Shown: piece by piece, positions 45,725 to 54,280 of the stretch
Layout of the letters: every line of letters starts with the position of its first letter
How positions within the stretch are numbered: the first letter of the stretch is position 1
Notes under the pieces: generated by a model
Seen by the model: only the letters and a program-made list of their open reading frames with translations
What the model was told of the DNA's origin: nothing
The model's database searches: none
Translations under genes and position numbers: made by a program
From: Arthrobacter sp. PAMC25284
GTDB taxonomy: Bacteria; Actinomycetota; Actinomycetes; Actinomycetales; Micrococcaceae
Direction of reading: 5' to 3'
NCBI RefSeq assembly: GCF_019443425.1
Contig: NZ_CP080382.1
Span: 1,054,001 to 1,118,000, forward strand
Length of the DNA stretch: 64,000 bases

Positions 45725-46309
45725 ATGACGAGAATGATAATTATTGGACCTCCCGGTTCCGGCAAGGGCACCCAGGCGGAACACATTTCGGAACGCCTGG
45801 GAATCGTGGCGATCTCCACCGGCGACATCTTCCGTACCAACGTCAAGGGCGGGACCCCCCTGGGGGCGGAAGCCGAAAAGTACATGGACGCCGGAAATTT
45901 CGTGCCGGACCGCATAACCAACAAGATGGTCCGTGACCGTCTGGGCGAGGACGATGTCGGGAACGGTTTCCTGCTGGACGGCTACCCGCGCAACACGGCG
46001 CAGGTCGACTACCTCGATGAGCTCCTCGCCGCGGACGAGCAGACACTGGACGTTGTCCTGCAACTCACGGGCGACAACGAGGAACTCGTGAGCCGGCTGC
46101 TCGGCCGTGCGAAGGAGACCGGCCGCAGCGACGACACGGAGGACGTCATCCGGCACCGCCTTGACCTGTACTACGACCAGACGGAGGCGGTCGTCGCGAA
46201 GTACGCCGGCCGCGGCATCCTTGCCCGGGTTGACGGGATCGGCGCCATGGACGAGGTCACGGACCGCGCCATGGAAGCGATCACGTCGGCGCAGACGGCC
46301 ACGACCTAG
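45725..46309 (+). CDS. adk: Adenylate kinase (in propionate cluster)
   Basis: 194 aa short-type adenylate kinase, 2 ADP to ATP + AMP. P-loop GPPGSGKGT at 8-16, AMP-binding STGDIFR, LDGYPRN(T) and the DD-x-EDVIRHRLDLYYDQT region are clear. The long zinc LID is absent, as in other short forms. ATG at 45725 with AAGG nearby. It lies in the same orientation between prpB and prpC, 55 bp after prpB. The housekeeping adk in actinobacteria is normally in the ribosomal-protein region, so this is probably a second copy. It may recycle AMP released by PrpE; that is inference. Confidence 0.9.
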   Translation: MTRMIIIGPPGSGKGTQAEHISERLGIVAISTGDIFRTNVKGGTPLGAEAEKYMDAGNFVPDRITNKMVRDRLGEDDVGNGFLLDGYPRNTAQVDYLDELLAADEQTLDVVLQLTGDNEELVSRLLGRAKETGRSDDTEDVIRHRLDLYYDQTEAVVAKYAGRGILARVDGIGAMDEVTDRAMEAITSAQTATT

Positions 46310-46532
46310 CAATTGCCACCTGCGCGCGGCTTTTGCATGGCCCGGTACGGGCGACGGCGACCGGCCTACGGACGCGATCCCGCGGCTTCGGGTCCGTGGT
46401 GCCGGGGGGCTGCTGAGCGTACTGTGGAACCGATACAGGCCCGCAGCTCGCTCCGGGTTCCCGGTCAGTGGACCCCACAGATTTCCGGCTCCTGCCGGCA
46501 CAACAGGCGACAAGGAACGAAGGAGTTTCAGC

Positions 46533-47672
46533 ATGGCTGATGAAGGCATCAAGAAGGGTCTTGCCGGCGTCGTGGTGGATTACACCGCGGTCTCCAAGGT
46601 CAACTCGGACACCAACTCACTGCTCTACCGCGGCTACCCCGTCCAGGAGCTGGCCGCTGGCTGCAGCTTCGAGGAGGTCGCCTACCTGCTCTGGAACGGC
46701 GAACTGCCGACGCCCGGGCAGCTGGACGAATTTACCGCCAGGGAACGGGCCGGACGCGCCCTCGACCCGGTGGTCAAACAAGTCATCGACACCATCCCCA
46801 CCACCGCCCACCCGATGGACGTCTGCCGCACCGCAGCCTCCGTCATGGGCGCCCGGCACCCGCTGACCGAAGACTCCTCCCGCGAGGCCAACCTGGCCAA
46901 AGCCATCGACCTGTTCGCCGCGATGCCCGCCGTGGTCGCCTACGACCAGCGCCGCCGCCACGGACAGGACCTCATCGAACCCCGCAACGACCTGGGCTAC
47001 TCCGCGAACTTCCTGTGGATGGCCTTCGGCGAGGAACAGGTCCCCGAAGTCGTCGACGCCTTCAACGTCTCAATGATCCTCTACGCCGAACACTCCTTCA
47101 ACGCCTCCACCTTCACCGCCCGCGTCATCACCTCCACCCTCTCGGACCTGCACTCCGCCGTTACCGGTGCGATCGGCGCACTCAAGGGCCCCCTGCACGG
47201 CGGCGCCAACGAAGCCGTCATGCACACCTTCGACGAAATCGGCATCCGCTCCGAAGAATCGCTCGAAGAAGCTGCCACCCGTGCCAAGGCCTGGATGGTA
47301 GACGCCCTCGCCCAGAAGAAGAAGGTCATGGGCTTCGGGCACCGCGTCTACAAACACGGCGACTCCCGGGTGCCCACCATGAAAGCGGCCCTGGACAAAA
47401 TGATCGCCCACTACGGCAGGCCCGAACTGCTCGGACTCTACAACGGACTCGAGTCAGCGATGGAGGAGGCCAAGGCGATCAAACCCAACCTCGACTACCC
47501 CGCCGGCCCCACCTATCACCTCATGGGCTTCGACACGGCCACGTTCACCCCGCTGTTCGTCGCCAGCCGCATCACCGGCTGGACCGCGCACATCATGGAA
47601 CAGCAGGAGTCGAACTCCCTGATCCGGCCCCTGAGTGAATACAACGGCGCCGACGAACGGCACCTGCCGTAA
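46533..47672 (+). CDS. prpC: 2-methylcitrate synthase / citrate synthase II
   Basis: 379 aa enzyme condensing propionyl-CoA with oxaloacetate. ATG at 46533 follows AAGGAG; an open frame reaching much further upstream has no ribosome site. Citrate-synthase-fold motifs: GKLHGGANE-like GPLHGGANEAVM with catalytic His, GFGHRVYK with the second His, and the MDxCRTAAS segment. The length and LLYRGYPVQELA start match the PrpC group rather than the longer hexameric GltA. A 223-bp gap after adk contains no recognisable gene but may hold its own promoter. Confidence 0.93.
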   Translation: MADEGIKKGLAGVVVDYTAVSKVNSDTNSLLYRGYPVQELAAGCSFEEVAYLLWNGELPTPGQLDEFTARERAGRALDPVVKQVIDTIPTTAHPMDVCRTAASVMGARHPLTEDSSREANLAKAIDLFAAMPAVVAYDQRRRHGQDLIEPRNDLGYSANFLWMAFGEEQVPEVVDAFNVSMILYAEHSFNASTFTARVITSTLSDLHSAVTGAIGALKGPLHGGANEAVMHTFDEIGIRSEESLEEAATRAKAWMVDALAQKKKVMGFGHRVYKHGDSRVPTMKAALDKMIAHYGRPELLGLYNGLESAMEEAKAIKPNLDYPAGPTYHLMGFDTATFTPLFVASRITGWTAHIMEQQESNSLIRPLSEYNGADERHLP

Positions 47673-47695
47673 CTTCCTGCCGCCAGGAGACATAG

Positions 47696-47733
47696 CGGCG
47701 GGCCGGCCACCCTTCGAGGTGACCGGCCCGCCG
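47696..47733. terminator. Hairpin between prpC and the sigma-partner gene
   Basis: CGGCGGGCCGG (47696-47706) / CCGGCCCGCCG (47723-47733), extended by CACC/GGTG inside. It lies between convergent genes and lacks a T-run. Confidence 0.65.
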
Positions 47734-47749
47734 TCATGTGCGGCTGGCG

Positions 47750-48746
47750 CTATTTCATTGGCCACAGCTCCAGCGAGATGAGCATCCTCTTCAGGTCCAG
47801 GTAGTCCTGCGTCGTCATGTAGGCCTTCGCCTCGGCGACGGAATCGAATGCCAGCGGGGCGTTGGATCCATCGGCTTCGAGGTAATTCACGTCGCCGAAA
47901 TAGGCGAACGGCACGCCAGTCGGGGCAATGATGCCATTGGTGTAGGTGCAGATGAGCGGCTCCTTCACGGAACGGTCCTCGGACAACGCAACGCTGCCGA
48001 AGACGCTGTCGCCTTCGATGATTGTGTACGTGAAGCGGGACGGCCCCCAGGGCAAACCCTTGTACTCCGAAAACTCCTTCACCTTGTTGGGCTTTTGCGG
48101 AATGTCAAGGTCCACGGAGTCGAGAATTGCAAATGGCTTCGGGTCAGCACAAGTACCCATGGCCGCGTCATATACGAGGTCAAGCTTCGCGATCAGCGCG
48201 TTGGCAGAGTTGTGCACATCAAGGGAAATGAACGGCGGCTGGTCCGAGCCGGGACCGCTGCGCACAACCGTTTGAACCGACCATCCCTCTTTAATGTCGA
48301 ACGATGCCTGACCGGTGGCATCCGTATAGGACAGCCATGCCGCCGGAGCGGGCGTGGGCCCGTCGGGAACCGCCAGCGCGGCGGAGGATGCCGCTGATGG
48401 CATCGGTGTTGGTGTTGCTGTCCCTGTGGCCGGTGCCGGTGCCGTCGCCGTTACGGTGGGCTCCGCCGTTCCGGCAGGTGCGGGTGCAGAGGTCAAGGAT
48501 CCCAGGTTCGTAGCCACGAGCACTCCCACCGTCACGGCCGCGGCGGCGATGCCAGCCAGGGCCTGCGCGTCGGGCACGCCTGCGGCGGCGGACTTCTTCC
48601 AGTGTGGCCACGTTGGGCGGCCGACTGTCGCTGAACGCCACCGGTTCGGTGAGCATCCGGCGCAGGGCCGATTCGCCGTCCGGCTCCTCGGATGTGTCCC
48701 GGTTCAGCGGATCCGCACCGGACATCATGTTCTTGATCGGGTCCAT
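47750..48746 (-). CDS. Membrane protein partner of ECF sigma factor, probable anti-sigma (frameshifted)
   Basis: About 331 aa once corrected. The start ATG 48746 lies directly after the sigma stop (TGA-G-ATG). Cytoplasmic N-terminal segment (~1-62) ends in an Arg-rich stretch; transmembrane helix ~65-83; then a Pro/Thr/Ala linker and an extracellular beta-rich domain (~130-331, WLSYTDATGQASFDIKEGWSV). The frame changes at GGG 48559-48561; removing one base fuses RRRRARR to AGLAGIAAAAVTVGVLV. Position and topology suggest an anti-sigma factor, but no zinc-binding HxxxCxxC motif is seen, so this is not proven. Confidence 0.75.
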
Positions 48747-48747
48747 C

Positions 48748-49272
48748 TCATGCGCCCATTCTTTGCGTGGCTGATTCTGACGTGATCGATGCGGTCCCCG
48801 CGGGCAGGTGCTTCTGGAACGCCGCGCGGGCCCGGTGCAGGCGCACCTTCGCGGCGGCTTCGCTGCACTGCAAAACGCGCGCAATCTCCCGCGGTCCCAG
48901 TTCATCCCAGTAAGCCAGCTGCAGGATGTCCCGGTCCTTTTCCCTCAGCCGTGACAGCGCATCGTGGACGGCAACGCTGCCGGACTCACCGCCGAAGCGC
49001 AGCACCGCCACGGACCGCAGCTTGTCCTGCAGGGCCAGCTGCCGGTCGCGGGTCCGGTAAGCGTTTCCCACCAGGTTCCGGGCAACGGTTAACAGCCACG
49101 CCGTGTCCACAGACGTCGCGTCGTCCCACTTTTGCCAGACCACCCTGAATACGTCGGCGGCCAGTTCCTCGGCCATCTCCGGCGATTCCACCCGCCGGCG
49201 TACGAACCGGAATACCTGTGGATAGTTGTCTTTGTGAATGGCGATAAACGCCAATTCGCGCTCGGAAAGCAC
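48748..49272 (-). CDS. ECF RNA polymerase sigma factor
   Basis: 174 aa from GTG 49272 (AGGGGGA upstream). Sigma-2 region (YPQVFRFVRRRV, AADVFRVVWQKWDDA, ~15-70) binds the -10; sigma-4 region (DILQLAYWDELGPREIARVLQCSEAAAKVRLHRAR, in outline, ~115-155) binds the -35. A longer open frame to 49401 lacks a ribosome site. It is followed without a gap by the membrane partner gene, the usual sigma/anti-sigma pair. The stimulus is unknown; the extracellular domain of the partner suggests an envelope or secreted-ligand signal. Confidence 0.92.
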   Translation of the reverse strand: MLSERELAFIAIHKDNYPQVFRFVRRRVESPEMAEELAADVFRVVWQKWDDATSVDTAWLLTVARNLVGNAYRTRDRQLALQDKLRSVAVLRFGGESGSVAVHDALSRLREKDRDILQLAYWDELGPREIARVLQCSEAAAKVRLHRARAAFQKHLPAGTASITSESATQRMGA

Positions 49273-49581
49273 GTTTCCCCCTATAAGCAGTGTCCTGAGC
49301 AGCAGGCTAACTGTATTGTTTCCGGCCGGGCCGCAATGGTTACATCCCCGGTGAAAGTCTGTCGATCGACGCCATGGTTTCATGGCCGGCAGTGAGGACA
49401 ACGACGACGACGTGCGTTTCGCCGGTCAGTGAAGCAGGCAACCAGTATGCCGCGTTCACCCACATGCGCCCCAGCGGAGGGGCCCGAACAGGGAACCACT
49501 ACGGGCTTGAGAACCAGAGTCCGGGGAGCTTGTGACACTCAAACGCGCTGGCGGACGGGCGGGCCGGCTCAGCGGAGGTGC
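49273..49581. other. Intergenic region upstream of the ECF sigma gene
   Basis: No gene is seen. On the minus strand a TGTAACC element near 49330-49340 resembles the AAC-containing -35 of ECF promoters and could be an autoregulated sigma promoter; this is weak evidence. The rest is unremarkable and separates the sigma gene from the dehydrogenase gene's 3' end. Confidence 0.35.
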
Positions 49582-50649
49582 TCACCCCGGTGAGGTTCCG
49601 GCGTGGGCTGCAGTAAGCAGGACGGTGAGGTTTTCCTCGGTCACGGGGCGGGGGTTGGAGGCGGGAATGGCGGGAAGGATGAGCTGGACGGCTTCGTTGA
49701 TGTTTTCCTTGGCCAGCCCGAGGTCTTTGAGTGCTGTGGGTGCGCCCAGTGTGTGCCGGAGCGTGTTCAGGCCTTCCAGGGCGTTCTCCGTACTGAAGGC
49801 GGCCGCGATTCTGTGGGCCGCGCCGGTGGCGGCGGGCGCGTTGAAGGCCAGGACGTGCGGGAGCACGACGGCGTGGGTTTGAGCGTGGGGCATGTTCCAT
49901 CGGCCGCCCAGGACGTGGCAGATCTTGTGGTGCATGCCGGATCCCGCGGAGGCGAAGGCGACCGCGGAGAGGTACGCCCCATACAGGACCCGTTCCCTGC
50001 CGGGCAGGTCGTTCGGGTTGCTGCTGATGACTGGAAGGCCGTTGTTGAGGGCGCGGATGCCTTCCGCGGCAAGCGCCTGATTGATGGGGTCGGTCCGGGG
50101 CGCCCACATGGAGTCGATGCAGTGGGCCAGGGCGTTCAGGCCTGAGGCGACGCTCAAGTCCTTCGGCAGGGACAGCGTGAGTGCTGCATCGTAGATAACG
50201 GTTACGGGAAGCACACGGTCATCGACTCCGGTGGTTTTACGCGATGATTCGGTGAGTCCCCAGACGTTCGTCGCCTCCGAGCCTGCGTAGGTGATCGGCA
50301 CTGCGATGATGGGCAAGCCGGTGGTCAGAGCGATGGCTTTGGCAAGACCGGTAGTGGAGCCGCCGCCGACGCTGACCAGCAGGTCGATGTCGTTGCGGAT
50401 CGCCGTGTTCCGGGCGATCTCCGCTTTCTCGATGGGTACGTGCGGGGCGACGTCGTCATGGATCAGGGCGGCGTCGATGCCGGCGGTGATCCGCTCCGCT
50501 TCAGGCCGTTCCCTGACGGAGGCGATCACCATGACCTTCCTCGCGCCAAGACGTTCGATCTCTCCGGCAAGGTGTTCGGCCGCGTTGCCGGTGCCGAACA
50601 GCACGCGCTGGCCTAGGGTGGTGTGTTCAAAAGTCAGTCCCACGCCCAC
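49582..50649 (-). CDS. Iron-dependent alcohol dehydrogenase, maleylacetate reductase type
   Basis: 355 aa. NAD-binding VSVGGGSTTGLAKAIAL (~93-109), the PITYAGSEAT loop and the metal-ligand region HHKICHVLGG...HAQTHAVVLPHVLAFN match maleylacetate reductases, which reduce maleylacetate to 3-oxoadipate in (chloro)catechol and hydroxyquinol breakdown. GTG start at 50649. No chlorocatechol or hydroxyquinol dioxygenase is intact nearby, so the substrate is uncertain. It is the last gene of the minus-strand set AhpD-like, pirin, GNAT, dehydrogenase. Confidence 0.88.
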   Translation of the reverse strand: MGVGLTFEHTTLGQRVLFGTGNAAEHLAGEIERLGARKVMVIASVRERPEAERITAGIDAALIHDDVAPHVPIEKAEIARNTAIRNDIDLLVSVGGGSTTGLAKAIALTTGLPIIAVPITYAGSEATNVWGLTESSRKTTGVDDRVLPVTVIYDAALTLSLPKDLSVASGLNALAHCIDSMWAPRTDPINQALAAEGIRALNNGLPVISSNPNDLPGRERVLYGAYLSAVAFASAGSGMHHKICHVLGGRWNMPHAQTHAVVLPHVLAFNAPAATGAAHRIAAAFSTENALEGLNTLRHTLGAPTALKDLGLAKENINEAVQLILPAIPASNPRPVTEENLTVLLTAAHAGTSPG

Positions 50650-50655
50650 TTCACC

Positions 50656-51003
50656 TTACGGCTTGTAGACATGGTCGACGGCGGCGAGGTGCGCGGGCCG
50701 GATGGGTGAGGCGTGCTGCTGGTACTCCGGGTGACGGCGTATCCAGCTTTTGATGTACGGGCAGACGGGGATGATGGTCAGCCCTGCGGCGACGGTGTTA
50801 TCCAGTGCGTGCTTGGCCAGCACCGAGGCAAGGCCCTTGCCGGCGTAGGCGTCGTTTACTTCGGTGTGGTAGAAAATCCGTTCCCTGTCAGCCGGGCCGC
50901 TGGCTGGCACGTACTCGGTCTTCCCGATCGCGGTGCCGCCGTCGAGGAGCTCGTAGCAGTGGCTCTCGGGTGCGTGCCTGACGGTGATGGTTTGTGGTTC
51001 CAC
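50656..51003 (-). CDS. Small GNAT N-acetyltransferase-like protein
   Basis: 115 aa from GTG 51003, preceded by GGAG at good spacing. The open frame continues 84 codons further upstream into the pirin gene and is not used. The fold marker NDAYAGKGLASVLAKHALDNTVAAG (in outline) is the acetyl-CoA pyrophosphate loop of the one-domain YjdJ-type GNAT group; IPVCPYIKSWIRRHPEY is the usual ending. The substrate is unknown. It lies 6 bases upstream of the dehydrogenase GTG and is probably co-transcribed with pirin. Confidence 0.85.
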   Translation of the reverse strand: MEPQTITVRHAPESHCYELLDGGTAIGKTEYVPASGPADRERIFYHTEVNDAYAGKGLASVLAKHALDNTVAAGLTIIPVCPYIKSWIRRHPEYQQHASPIRPAHLAAVDHVYKP

Positions 51004-51041
51004 AGGGGCTCCTTGTGATTGTTGCAGCCGCTGTTCGGTTC

Positions 51042-52056
51042 TTAGCCGCGGGGGCGCAGCTGGGCGTTGGGTAGGACGGGGGCGGGCAGTGGCTCCGGGG
51101 TTCCTTCCGGGAACGGGCCGAAGCGGGGGTTCGGGGCGCCGTCGGGGTAGGTCCCACCGGCGGGCGGTGCGGCCGGTTCCGCGCCGATTTCTGCCTGCCA
51201 CGCTGCCCGGTAGGCGACGACTTCCTCGTGGGTGCGTCCGATGAAGTTCCACCACATGACGATCTGTTCCCGCAGCGGCTCGCCGCCCAGGATGAGTACC
51301 CGTACGGGGGTCTCTTGTGCTTCCAGGACCAGGCGGGATTGCCCGGTGGGCAGGTAGGCGAGGTGGTCCACCGGCAGGGGCGCGCCGTTCAGAACCAGGT
51401 CCCCGGCGTCGAGCAGGATGCCGTGTTCGAAGGACGGGTCCAGGTCCAGTTCCAGGATCCCGCCGGAGCTGATGGTGGCCTCGGCGGCGACCAGGGGCGG
51501 GGTGTAGGTGTCCACCGGTGAGGTGGATCCGGCCAGGGAGCCGATGAAGACTTTCAGTTCGGCGGCTCCCTGGCGGACGGGCTCAGGGGCGTAGTGCTCA
51601 AACGTGGGGGCCATGTGGCGGGTGGATTCGGGCAGCGCGAACCATAGCTGCGCTCCGTGCAGGACGGTGGTGTCGGCGGTGGAGAGTTCCTGGTGGGAGA
51701 TTCCGCGGCCGGCGACCATGAGGTTGACTTCCCCTGGCTGGACGGTCGCGGTGTAGCCGGCGGAGTCCCGGTGCTCGATCCTGCCGGTGAACAACCAGCT
51801 GACGGTGGCCAGGCCGGTGTGCGGGTGCCGTGCGACCTTCATGCCGCCGGAGGAGGAGACCAGGTCCGGGCCATAATGGTCCAGGAAGCACCAGGAGCCG
51901 ATGAGGCTGCGCTTTTTCTGCGGCAGGGTCCGGCGTACGGGCATGGCGCGGGGGCCCGCCCAGGGGAACTTCGCGCGGGGGCAGGATTTCCACACCTGCG
52001 GGCGGGCCGTCCTGCCCGCAGAGTATCTCCTGGGGGGCGGTTTCGAGGTTGCTCAT
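51042..52056 (-). CDS. Pirin-family cupin protein (frameshifted)
   Basis: About 337 aa bicupin of the pirin family; some members are iron-dependent quercetin dioxygenases. ATG 52056 overlaps the AhpD-like stop (ATGA). The N-terminal ~30 residues (MSNLETAPQEIL..) are in a different frame from the rest; deleting one base of GGGGG 51950-51954 joins them. Iron-site residues of the N-terminal cupin appear in HPHTGLATVSWLF, GEVNLMVAGRGISHQE. A long Pro-rich C-terminal tail (~270-337) is unusual. It is likely part of an aromatic or quinone stress operon. Confidence 0.87.
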
Positions 52057-52565
52057 GCCGGGCTCCCGACGGCTTCCTGGCCAGCGCCCCGGTCTCCGGC
52101 CTCCGCGGCACGGGGGCGGACAGGGTGGCCGCTGAGGATGGAGATCCGGTTGAAGGCATTCATCGTGACCGCCGCCCACTGCAGGGCCGAATATTGGCCG
52201 TCGGTCAGGACTGCGCGCGCTGCCGACATCTCGGTCTGGAGGCGCCCGTGGCCGGGTAGTTCGGTGGCTGCTTCGCCGACCGTGAGGGCGGCGCGCTCGA
52301 TGGGGGTGAACACTGTGGTTTCCCGCCAGGCAGGGAGCACGGCGATCTGCTGTTCGCTGGCGCCGGCCTCACGGGCGAGGCGGACGTGCAGGTCCAGGCA
52401 GAAGGCGCAGCCGTTCAGCTGCGAGATCCGCACATTGACCAGTTCAAGAACCAATCGCGGCACACCGGCCTGCTGGGCGGCGTCGGCGACCTTGAATGCG
52501 AGTCCGTTCAAGGCTCTCCAGCTTGCCGGGTCGGACTTATCGAGAAAGAAATTACTGCCTGACAT
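52053..52565 (-). CDS. AhpD-like carboxymuconolactone decarboxylase-family protein
   Basis: 170 aa. The CxxC redox motif NGCAFCLDLH (Cys53, Cys56, His60) is the AhpD-type peroxidase/disulfide site, in a small helical CMD domain (~20-105). ATG 52565 follows AAGGAG. The first gene of a minus-strand operon with pirin, GNAT and the dehydrogenase. It is divergent from the dioxygenase remnant and esterase, which belong to quinone-responsive sets in other bacteria, so a role in oxidative or quinone stress is plausible. Confidence 0.88.
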   Translation of the reverse strand: MSGSNFFLDKSDPASWRALNGLAFKVADAAQQAGVPRLVLELVNVRISQLNGCAFCLDLHVRLAREAGASEQQIAVLPAWRETTVFTPIERAALTVGEAATELPGHGRLQTEMSAARAVLTDGQYSALQWAAVTMNAFNRISILSGHPVRPRAAEAGDRGAGQEAVGSPA

Positions 52566-52679
52566 GACGCTCCTTGCAAATCAACCGGCCGGTATCGACC
52601 GCCGGCCACTTCCAACATCACCATATTTGCCCACCCAGTCTGTCCTAACCAGAACGACTTTGGACCCGGTTCCCGATGA

Positions 52680-52919
52680 AATCCTGCCCGGCCGGGTGCA
52701 CCAAGGTACTTCACCTCCATCTATTTCCGCGAACCCGGCGGCGTACTCTACGAAATCGCCACCGACACGCCCGGCTTCGACATCGACGAGCCGCTCCTGG
52801 AACTCGGCCGCTCCCTGAAGCTGCCGCCGTGGCTCGAGCCCTCGCGCGAAGCCATCGAACATTCCGTGGCCCGCATCCAGCTGCCGGCCGAAAACAACCC
52901 GGCGATGGCCGGACGATAG
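52680..52919 (+). pseudogene. 5'-truncated ring-cleaving dioxygenase (VOC family, MhqO-like)
   Basis: An open stretch of ~80 codons with no start codon, beginning right after a TGA at 52677-52679. From about 52704 the peptide [25 protein letters not shown] matches (in outline) the C-terminal part of glyoxalase-fold ring-cleavage dioxygenases, continuing with [21 protein letters not shown] to a stop at 52919. The N-terminal ~230 residues, including two of the metal ligands, are missing. It lies 8 bases before the esterase gene. In Bacillus the homologous mhqO and mhqD are adjacent, so this is a decayed or rearranged pair. Confidence 0.75.
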
Positions 52920-52927
52920 GACCGCAG

Positions 52928-53579
52928 ATGACCACCATTACCACCACCGTCACAGGCTGGCCGCACGTTTACACCCCCGGCGAGGCCGACGCACCGGTAT
53001 TGCTGATGTTGCACGGCACTGGCGGCAACGAGCACGAGATCGCTTCCCTCGCCGCGGAACTCCACCCGGGCGCGGGGGTCCTCGCGCCCCGTGGGCAGGT
53101 GCAGGAACATGGAATGCTCCGCTGGTTCCGCCGCCACGGCGAAGGGGTATTTGACGTCGACGACGTCATCGCCCGCGCCGCTGACCTGGCCGGCTTCTTG
53201 ACAGCAGCCCGGGAACACTACAGCCTGGCCGGGCGCCCCGTCGTGGCGGTAGGTTTCTCCAACGGCGCCAACATCGCCCTGGCCACAGCCATGCTCCAGC
53301 CCAAGGCCGTGGGCCAGGTGGTCGCGTTCTCCGGGATGTACCCCCTCGGCGACAGGGAGGACGCCGCTGACCTGGTCGGCAGCAGGTTCCTGATCCTGAA
53401 CGGCGAGACCGACCCCATGGCCCCACTCACCAGCGTCAACACACTCATCACCGCTCTACGGCAACACACTCATCACCGCTCTACGGCAACACGGTGCCAA
53501 CGCAGAACAAATCCTGCGCCCGGGGGGACACGGCATCGCCCAGACCGATTTGGCCGCGGCAAAAGAATGGCTGGCATGA
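52928..53579 (+). pseudogene. MhqD-like phospholipase/carboxylesterase, disrupted by a 25-bp duplication
   Basis: Alpha/beta hydrolase of the carboxylesterase 2 group. ATG at 52928. Seen: LLMLHGTGGNEHE, nucleophile elbow GFSNGANIA, and NGETDPMAP with the catalytic Asp. The final part with the catalytic His (GGHGIAQTDLA) is out of frame because 25 bp (53437-53461) is duplicated at 53462-53486. Removing one copy gives a normal 208-aa protein ending at 53579. Either a recent tandem duplication or a misassembly. The gene pairs with the truncated dioxygenase upstream. Confidence 0.82.
53437..53486 (+). repeat. Tandem 25-bp duplication
   Basis: The 25-mer beginning CAACACACTCATCACC occurs at 53437-53461 and immediately again, identical, at 53462-53486. 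It starts a third time with CAACAC. The unit is not a multiple of three and shifts the esterase frame. Confidence 0.95.
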
Positions 53580-53749
53580 TCGACGCAACCACCCGGTTAT
53601 CGGTCACATCGATACCAAGTTGGACGTCCCTGAATTTCACGGCGTCCTTGAATTTCACGGCGACCCAGGACTGACCAGGTGGGGCCGGAGGGGATTATCC
53701 GTGCCGGAACAAGCCCTGTTATACGAGTGTTTGTCCAGAACCCGTCGAT

Positions 53750-54232
53750 TCAAGTCTCTGAATATTCCGCTGAGGCCACGGTCTCGTTGTCCTCGTTCAA
53801 CGTTATGACCGCTTCCACGGTGCCCTCTGCCAAGGCCAGCGGCAACCAGTGTCCGGCGTCCTGCCACATGCGCTCCAGCGGCAAGGACGAGATATGGAAC
53901 CACTCGGGGATAATTTCGTCGCTTTCGGCGGGTTCGCCGGTCCAACGGCGCGCGGTGAAAAGGCTCGTGGACATGTTCCACTCCGGCCGGGCGGGAAAGA
54001 CGAATTGGATCTGCCCGGCGATCCTAAGGTCATGCTCGCGGACCACGATTCCGGCTTCCTCGTACACTTCGCGGCAGGCGGCCTCGGCCTGGGACTCCCC
54101 CGGTTCCACGTGTCCGCCGAGCCCCACGATTTTGCCGACGCCGAACCCGGTCTTCTTGGTACCGAGCAGGACCTGCGTTCCGACGGCACCGTCGCGCAGC
54201 AGGAAGCACAGGGTGACAGCGGTCCACTTCAT
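53750..54232 (-). CDS. Nudix hydrolase, MutT/8-oxo-dGTP diphosphatase type
   Basis: 160 aa. The Nudix box GGHVEPGESQAEAACREVYEEAGI (in outline, ~39-62) has all catalytic glutamates. The KTGFGVGKIVGLGGHV lead-in and WNMSTSLFTARRW loop resemble human-MTH1-like 8-oxo-dGTPases. It would remove oxidised nucleotides, which fits the redox genes to its left. ATG at 54232. Its right side is a tandem duplication at the xerD 3' end. The other Nudix gene at 55.5 kb belongs to a different subfamily. Confidence 0.88.
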   Translation of the reverse strand: MKWTAVTLCFLLRDGAVGTQVLLGTKKTGFGVGKIVGLGGHVEPGESQAEAACREVYEEAGIVVREHDLRIAGQIQFVFPARPEWNMSTSLFTARRWTGEPAESDEIIPEWFHISSLPLERMWQDAGHWLPLALAEGTVEAVITLNEDNETVASAEYSET

Positions 54233-54280
54233 GAATCCACCCTAGCGTCCGGCCCGTTTATCTGGCGGTGCCCGCCGCGG

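Noticed and set aside
52676..53674. Long continuous frame joining the dioxygenase remnant region to the esterase
   Set aside because: Its first ~80 codons are a different frame from the dioxygenase peptide and are Arg/His-rich nonsense; the real esterase start is ATG 52928.
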